Positions 7,417-11,570 of a DNA stretch of 11,570 bases are shown in pieces. Each line of letters starts with the position of its first letter. The stretch's first letter is position 1. Position numbers and translations under genes: made by a program. Below the pieces are notes generated by a model that saw only the letters and a program-made list of their open reading frames with translations, made no database searches and was not told the DNA's origin. The stretch lies in assembly GCA_001897035.1 (NCBI GenBank), contig MKRS01000281.1, forward strand, positions 1 through 11,570, given 5' to 3'. Origin of the DNA: Bacteroidales bacterium 45-6. GTDB lineage: Bacteria; Bacteroidota; Bacteroidia; Bacteroidales; Dysgonomonadaceae.

Positions 7417-9864
7417 ATGATAAAAAAACTAACCTTCCTCGCATTAGCCATAACAGGCTGCTTTGTCCTTCATGCGCAGCGGCAAGAATTTCAACTGGAG
7501 AAGAACTGGAAATTCTCGAAAGGAGATTTTCCCGATGCCGTGCAAAAGAATTTTAACGATCAACGTTGGCAGACTGTCAGTGTTCCGCACGATTGGGCCA
7601 TTTACGGGCCTTTTGATCGGCAGAACGACTTGCAAGACGTGGCTGTCACCCAAAACGGGGAGAAGGATGCTTCTCTCAAGACAGGACGCACCGGCGGATT
7701 GCCCTATGTTGGAACAGCGTGGTATCGCACTTCTTTTGACGTGGATGGTTTCAAGAAACATGAAAAACGGGTTTCCTTGGTCTTTGACGGAGCCATGAGT
7801 GAGGCGCAGGTGTTTGTCAACGGGCAGAAAGCTATTTTCTGGCCCTACGGCTACAACTCCTTCCACTGCGATGTCACCGACTTGCTGACCGCAGATGGCA
7901 AAGCCAATACGCTTGCCGTGAGGCTTGAGAACAAACCCCAATCTTCGCGTTGGTATCCTGGGGCGGGTCTCTACCGCAACGTGCATGTCATCGTCACCGA
8001 CGAGGTGCATGTGCCTGTTTGGGGAACCTACATCACCACCCCTTTTGTCTCTAAGGAATACGCTTCCGTGAAGTTGAAAACTGAGATCCAGAATTCGGAC
8101 GAAGAAGAAGTACGCATCGTTACCGAGATTGTGGATGCAGGTGGAAAAACTGTTTCGTCAAAAGACAATACGCTCAAAATTAGCCACGGGCAACCATTCG
8201 AACAGAATTTCACGATCGATCAGCCCAGCCTTTGGTCACCTGAAACTCCTTACCTTTATACGGCTAAATCGAAGATCTACCTGAAAGGGAAATTGGTGGA
8301 CGCGTATTCCACCCGTTTTGGTGTGCGCGACATCAAGTTTATTGCTGATAAGGGATTTTTCTTGAACGGTGTAAAACGGAAATTTCAGGGCGTTTGCAAC
8401 CACCACGACTTAGGCCCTCTCGGTGCAGCAGTGAATGTGGCAGCCCTCCGCCGCCAACTGACCTTGCTCAAGGAAATGGGATGCGATGCCATCCGCACCT
8501 CGCACAACATGCCGGCTCCCGAACTGGTGGAACTTTGTGACGAGATGGGATTCCTGATGATGTTGGAGCCTTTCGACGAATGGGACATCGCCAAATGTGC
8601 CAACGGATACCACCGTTATTTCAACGAATGGGCTGAAAAAGATTTAGTGAACATGATTCACCACTACCGCAACCACCCCAGCGTGATTCTTTGGAGCATC
8701 GGCAACGAAGTACCTTCCCAATGCAGTCCGCAAGGATATAAGGTGGCCACATTCTTGCGGGACATCTGCCACCGGGAAGATCCTACCCGGTTGGTGACTT
8801 GCGGAATGGACAAAGTGTCCTGCATCCTTGACAACGGATTTGGTGCTGTGATGGATGTTCCGGGACTCAATTACCGGGTTAACCGCTACAAGGATGCTTA
8901 TGGCAAACTTCCTCAAAACATCCTGTTGGGAAGCGAAACAACCTCCACCGTCAGCTCGCGCGGCGTGTATAAATTCCCCGTGGAAAAGAAAGCGGACGTA
9001 TTGCATAGCGATCACCAGTCCTCGTCCTACGACCTCGAATATTGTTCCTGGTCCAACATCCCCGACGAAGACTTGGCCATGGCTGATGACAACGAATGGG
9101 CTATCGGACAATTCGTCTGGACGGGATTCGACTATTTGGGTGAACCCTCGCCTTACGACACCGATGCTTGGCCCAGCCACAGCTCCTTGTTTGGCATCAT
9201 TGATCTGGCAAGCATTCCCAAAGACAGATATTACCTATACAAAAGTGTATGGAACAAAACGGAAAACACGCTTCACATCTTGCCGCACTGGACATGGCCG
9301 GGACGCGAAGGAAAGGTGACACCCGTGTTTGTTTACACCAATTATCCTTCGGCCGAATTGTTTATCAACGGCAAAAGTTACGGACGGCAAACCAAGAACA
9401 ACTCGTCGGTGACAAGCCGCTACCGGCTGATGTGGATGAATGCCGTTTATCAACCAGGAGAAGTGAAAGTGGTGGCGTACGATGCCAACGGAAAAGCCGT
9501 GGAGGAGAAAACAGTCCGCACGGCAGGGAGACCCGATCATTTGAAGATCGTTCCCGACCGGAAAGAAATTTCAGCAGACGGGAAGGACTTGGTCTATTTC
9601 ACGGTGAGCGTGGTGGACAAGGATGGAAACCTTTGCCCCGACGACAAGCGCATGGTGGAATTTTCGGTGAAGGGCAATGGCACTTACCGGGCGGCGGCAA
9701 ACGGCGATGCCACGAGCCTCGACCTGTTTCACCTGCCAAAGATGCCTGTCTTTAGTGGCCAGTTGACTGCTATCGCACAAGCATCTGAAACGCCGGGCAA
9801 GCTCCGTTTCGAAGCCAAGGCCAAGGGATTGAAACCGGCTGTTGTAGAAATTAACCTGAAGTAA
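7417..9864 (+). CDS. GH2 exo-beta-galactosidase, exported
   Basis: Glycoside hydrolase family 2 enzyme of 815 residues, predicted to release terminal galactose from galacto-oligosaccharides. The start at 7417 is chosen because it opens a signal peptide (MIKKLTFLALAITGCFVLHA, likely cleaved before Gln21). An upstream in-frame ATG at 7264 would translate the palindromic element and is rejected. Approximate domains are the sugar-binding jelly roll (22-200), the Ig-like domain (200-305), and the TIM barrel (310-610). A DUF4982-like domain (622-690) and a C-terminal Ig-like GH2 domain (705-813) follow. Predicted acid/base Glu431 lies in WSIGNEV and predicted nucleophile Glu507 in LLGSETTS. Their spacing of 76 residues equals that of E. 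coli LacZ (461/537). HYRNHPSVILWSIGNE is the GH2 signature region. The product is probably periplasmic, although ITGC at 12-15 also fits a lipobox. Other GH2 activities are possible, but the GH53 neighbour favours beta-galactosidase. Confidence 0.92.
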   Translation: MIKKLTFLALAITGCFVLHAQRQEFQLEKNWKFSKGDFPDAVQKNFNDQRWQTVSVPHDWAIYGPFDRQNDLQDVAVTQNGEKDASLKTGRTGGLPYVGTAWYRTSFDVDGFKKHEKRVSLVFDGAMSEAQVFVNGQKAIFWPYGYNSFHCDVTDLLTADGKANTLAVRLENKPQSSRWYPGAGLYRNVHVIVTDEVHVPVWGTYITTPFVSKEYASVKLKTEIQNSDEEEVRIVTEIVDAGGKTVSSKDNTLKISHGQPFEQNFTIDQPSLWSPETPYLYTAKSKIYLKGKLVDAYSTRFGVRDIKFIADKGFFLNGVKRKFQGVCNHHDLGPLGAAVNVAALRRQLTLLKEMGCDAIRTSHNMPAPELVELCDEMGFLMMLEPFDEWDIAKCANGYHRYFNEWAEKDLVNMIHHYRNHPSVILWSIGNEVPSQCSPQGYKVATFLRDICHREDPTRLVTCGMDKVSCILDNGFGAVMDVPGLNYRVNRYKDAYGKLPQNILLGSETTSTVSSRGVYKFPVEKKADVLHSDHQSSSYDLEYCSWSNIPDEDLAMADDNEWAIGQFVWTGFDYLGEPSPYDTDAWPSHSSLFGIIDLASIPKDRYYLYKSVWNKTENTLHILPHWTWPGREGKVTPVFVYTNYPSAELFINGKSYGRQTKNNSSVTSRYRLMWMNAVYQPGEVKVVAYDANGKAVEEKTVRTAGRPDHLKIVPDRKEISADGKDLVYFTVSVVDKDGNLCPDDKRMVEFSVKGNGTYRAAANGDATSLDLFHLPKMPVFSGQLTAIAQASETPGKLRFEAKAKGLKPAVVEINLK

Positions 9865-9911
9865 ATCTTTGCGGAAAAATCACATTATTACTTTTTGATA
9901 TTAATTATTGG

Positions 9912-9941
9912 ATGACGGCCGCCCGGGAGGGTGGCCGTCAT
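9912..9941. terminator. Probable bidirectional terminator hairpin
   Basis: ATGACGGCC (9912-9920) and GGCCGTCAT (9933-9941) form a perfect 9-bp GC-rich stem with a 12-base loop, in the gap between two convergent genes. It lies 47 bases after the GH2 stop and 58 bases after the end of the minus-strand gene at 10000. The flanks are AT-rich on both sides (TTATT after it; TTAATTATT before it) but lack a long T-run, so efficiency is uncertain. The position between converging genes supports a shared terminator role. Confidence 0.6.
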
Positions 9942-9999
9942 TATTGGGTATGGATTCAACTAAATATGTTTTGGCAAGCTGGTTTCGAAGTGCCAGGGC

Positions 10000-11570
10000 T
10001 CAACTTCCCGCTTTTACTACAATGGCGTCGTTGTACACCGCACTCACTTTCTCCAAGAAATCGAGAAATTCCTTGTATTTTTCGGGTGCCCATCTTCCAC
10101 TATGAAAGAGAAGTTGTTGGCTGATATGGATTGTCTTTCCAACTTGCTTGACGGACGATTGAAAGTCTCCAAATGAAGATTTGAATGCGATAGATTGAGG
10201 AAGGTATTCTACGTCTGCTCCCTCTGGCAACTCGATTTCTATGTTGTCGGATTCTTTCCAGCCGTTATTTATCACAATGTCGTTTACCCGTTTGTTCTTT
10301 CTCAGTTTGAAGTCATTTTTTCGAAAGGCATTTACCGGAAGGAAATAGCGGCTTCCGGTGGATGTGCCAAAAGGAGACGCTGTCACTTTATAATTCAGGG
10401 AGAAGAAAGGTGTTGCCGATTTTTCTTCCGAGAGAGTAAGTTGAGACACATTGGCGTTTGGAATTTGGATGGTTTGCCTGACAAAATCCACCTGCTCGTT
10501 TGGTTTCTTATAGCTTAGGAACATGAGCTCGTCGTATTCTTTGAGGCGATAAGTACACGCCAAGTTTATTTCGGCTGTTTCCCCTTTTTTGAACTTCATC
10601 AGAACGTTTTTTGACGACGCATTTGCCGAATCGGGATAATCCGGCAGTTTTTGCAGATGTCCTCCGCTTGGGGTGACGACCACCGCATTGTGGCCTGCTA
10701 TTCCATTATGGACGAATCCGAAGGGTACTTTGTTGGCTGCGGTGCATTCCAGCCAGAGTGTGTCTTTGGGAAGAGGCACTTGCAGGATGACGTGGTTGGA
10801 CTTGAAGAAGGCTGTGAAGTTGTCCTTTAGCTGTTTGTCCTCTTCGTCTAACCGGATCACCGTGTAGTTGGATGGAATGCCTACTGCTTCGAGCATGGAC
10901 TTCAGGTAAAACGAAAGTCCCTTGCAATCGCCGAATCCATTTTTGCATACATCTGCTGCCGGGATGGGTTGCCATCCGCCAATTCCAAGTTGGATGCTCT
11001 CGTAGCGGGTGTTTTGACCCAGGTAGTCGTATAGAATTTTCACTTTTTCCTTGTCGCCCTTGGCATTTTTGGTGAGTTCTATTATTTTTTGTTTGGTGGC
11101 ATCGGTCAAGATGCTGCGGCCCTCGTTGAGTTTGTTCTGGAAGTCGCCCATGGCCTTGACCGATTCGAAAGAGCCTTCGTAGCCGTCGTAATAAAATCGC
11201 TTTGGCGCAACGTAGAGCAAGGGCGAAAGCTCATCGATTGAAGGCGAAAACGGTTCTTGCTCGACGGTAGGGATGTCCTTTACTTCCCATTTGTAAGTGG
11301 TGAGGGTTGGTGCATCGCTTTTGGTTGGTGCAGGCACCAGCTTGTTGGGATAGATCAGAATCTCTGTGCCGGTGGGAACTTGCACGGTGTAGGAGGCTTG
11401 CTGGATGGTCTGGTTGTAGTCTTCCTGCGGAAAGAAGATTGGGCAATGAGTGATCCCGTTTTTCCATTCCACTTCGTACTCATAGACGATGGTGAAAGGG
11501 TAGCTTTGTGCCGGGCAGTCCCAAAGGTAGTATAAGGCATCGGAGGCAAGGTTGGGCGACCATTGCGAGG
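10000..11570 (-). CDS. DUF3857 / transglutaminase-like domain protein (5' partial)
   Basis: This minus-strand gene ends at TGA 10002-10000 and stays open to the right edge. Codons before the GTG at 11472-11470 continue without a stop to 11568 and read ...TIVYEYEVEWKNG, typical of DUF3857, so that GTG is internal. 522 codons are visible. The fragment starts inside DUF3857 (to about residue 120, including PQEDYNQTIQQASYTVQVP). A transglutaminase-like core follows (about 140-280), then a beta-rich C-terminal region. The predicted catalytic Cys215 lies in NGFGDCKGLSF (codon 10926-10924) and His259 in NHVILQV (codon 10794-10792). The third triad position appears to be Glu274 in LWLECTA (codon 10749-10747) rather than Asp. 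The family is common in Bacteroidota, usually exported, and of unsettled function; the signal peptide would lie outside the window. It converges on the PUL and no sequence feature ties it to galactan use. Confidence 0.9.
   Translation of the reverse strand, partial: SQWSPNLASDALYYLWDCPAQSYPFTIVYEYEVEWKNGITHCPIFFPQEDYNQTIQQASYTVQVPTGTEILIYPNKLVPAPTKSDAPTLTTYKWEVKDIPTVEQEPFSPSIDELSPLLYVAPKRFYYDGYEGSFESVKAMGDFQNKLNEGRSILTDATKQKIIELTKNAKGDKEKVKILYDYLGQNTRYESIQLGIGGWQPIPAADVCKNGFGDCKGLSFYLKSMLEAVGIPSNYTVIRLDEEDKQLKDNFTAFFKSNHVILQVPLPKDTLWLECTAANKVPFGFVHNGIAGHNAVVVTPSGGHLQKLPDYPDSANASSKNVLMKFKKGETAEINLACTYRLKEYDELMFLSYKKPNEQVDFVRQTIQIPNANVSQLTLSEEKSATPFFSLNYKVTASPFGTSTGSRYFLPVNAFRKNDFKLRKNKRVNDIVINNGWKESDNIEIELPEGADVEYLPQSIAFKSSFGDFQSSVKQVGKTIHISQQLLFHSGRWAPEKYKEFLDFLEKVSAVYNDAIVVKAGS

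Noticed and set aside
10000-11472. GTG at 11472 as the true start of the minus-strand gene
   Set aside because: The same frame continues upstream to the window edge with recognisable DUF3857 sequence, so the gene is truncated by the window.

Overview
The window carries part of a polysaccharide utilization locus (PUL) from a member of the Bacteroidota, most likely order Bacteroidales. The evidence is a SusC/SusD pair, lipoprotein signals followed by acidic residues, ribosome binding sites without a clear Shine-Dalgarno, and a DUF3857/transglutaminase gene next door. The genus cannot be fixed from sequence alone.

Layout, left to right. Positions 1-2613 (+) hold a SusC-like TonB-dependent outer-membrane transporter whose N-terminus is cut off by the window edge. 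Positions 2633-4213 (+) hold its SusD-like surface lipoprotein partner. Positions 4235-5941 (+) hold a SusE/SusF-like surface glycan-binding lipoprotein with two repeated C-terminal modules. Positions 5957-6991 (+) hold a GH53 endo-beta-1,4-galactanase lipoprotein. A gap of 425 bases follows; it contains a degenerate tandem repeat of about 43 bp (five copies, 7028-7241) and then an imperfect palindromic intergenic element (7283-7372). Positions 7417-9864 (+) hold an exported GH2 beta-galactosidase-type enzyme. A hairpin at 9912-9941 lies between this gene and a convergent minus-strand DUF3857/transglutaminase-like gene (11570-10000) that runs off the right edge and is probably not part of the PUL.

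How the genes fit together: the combination SusC-SusD-SusE/F-like-GH53-GH2 matches the gene content and order of the characterised beta-1,4-galactan PUL of Bacteroides thetaiotaomicron (BT4667-BT4671 region). In that model the surface lipoproteins SusD and SusE/F-like capture galactan (pectic galactan or type I arabinogalactan), surface GH53 cuts it into galacto-oligosaccharides, SusC imports these, and periplasmic GH2 releases galactose. No regulator is visible; an HTCS-type sensor would be expected outside the left edge.

The known system explains the coding content. The least explained parts are the two repeat structures that separate the GH2 gene from the rest of the operon, and the ligand-binding modules of the SusE/F-like protein.
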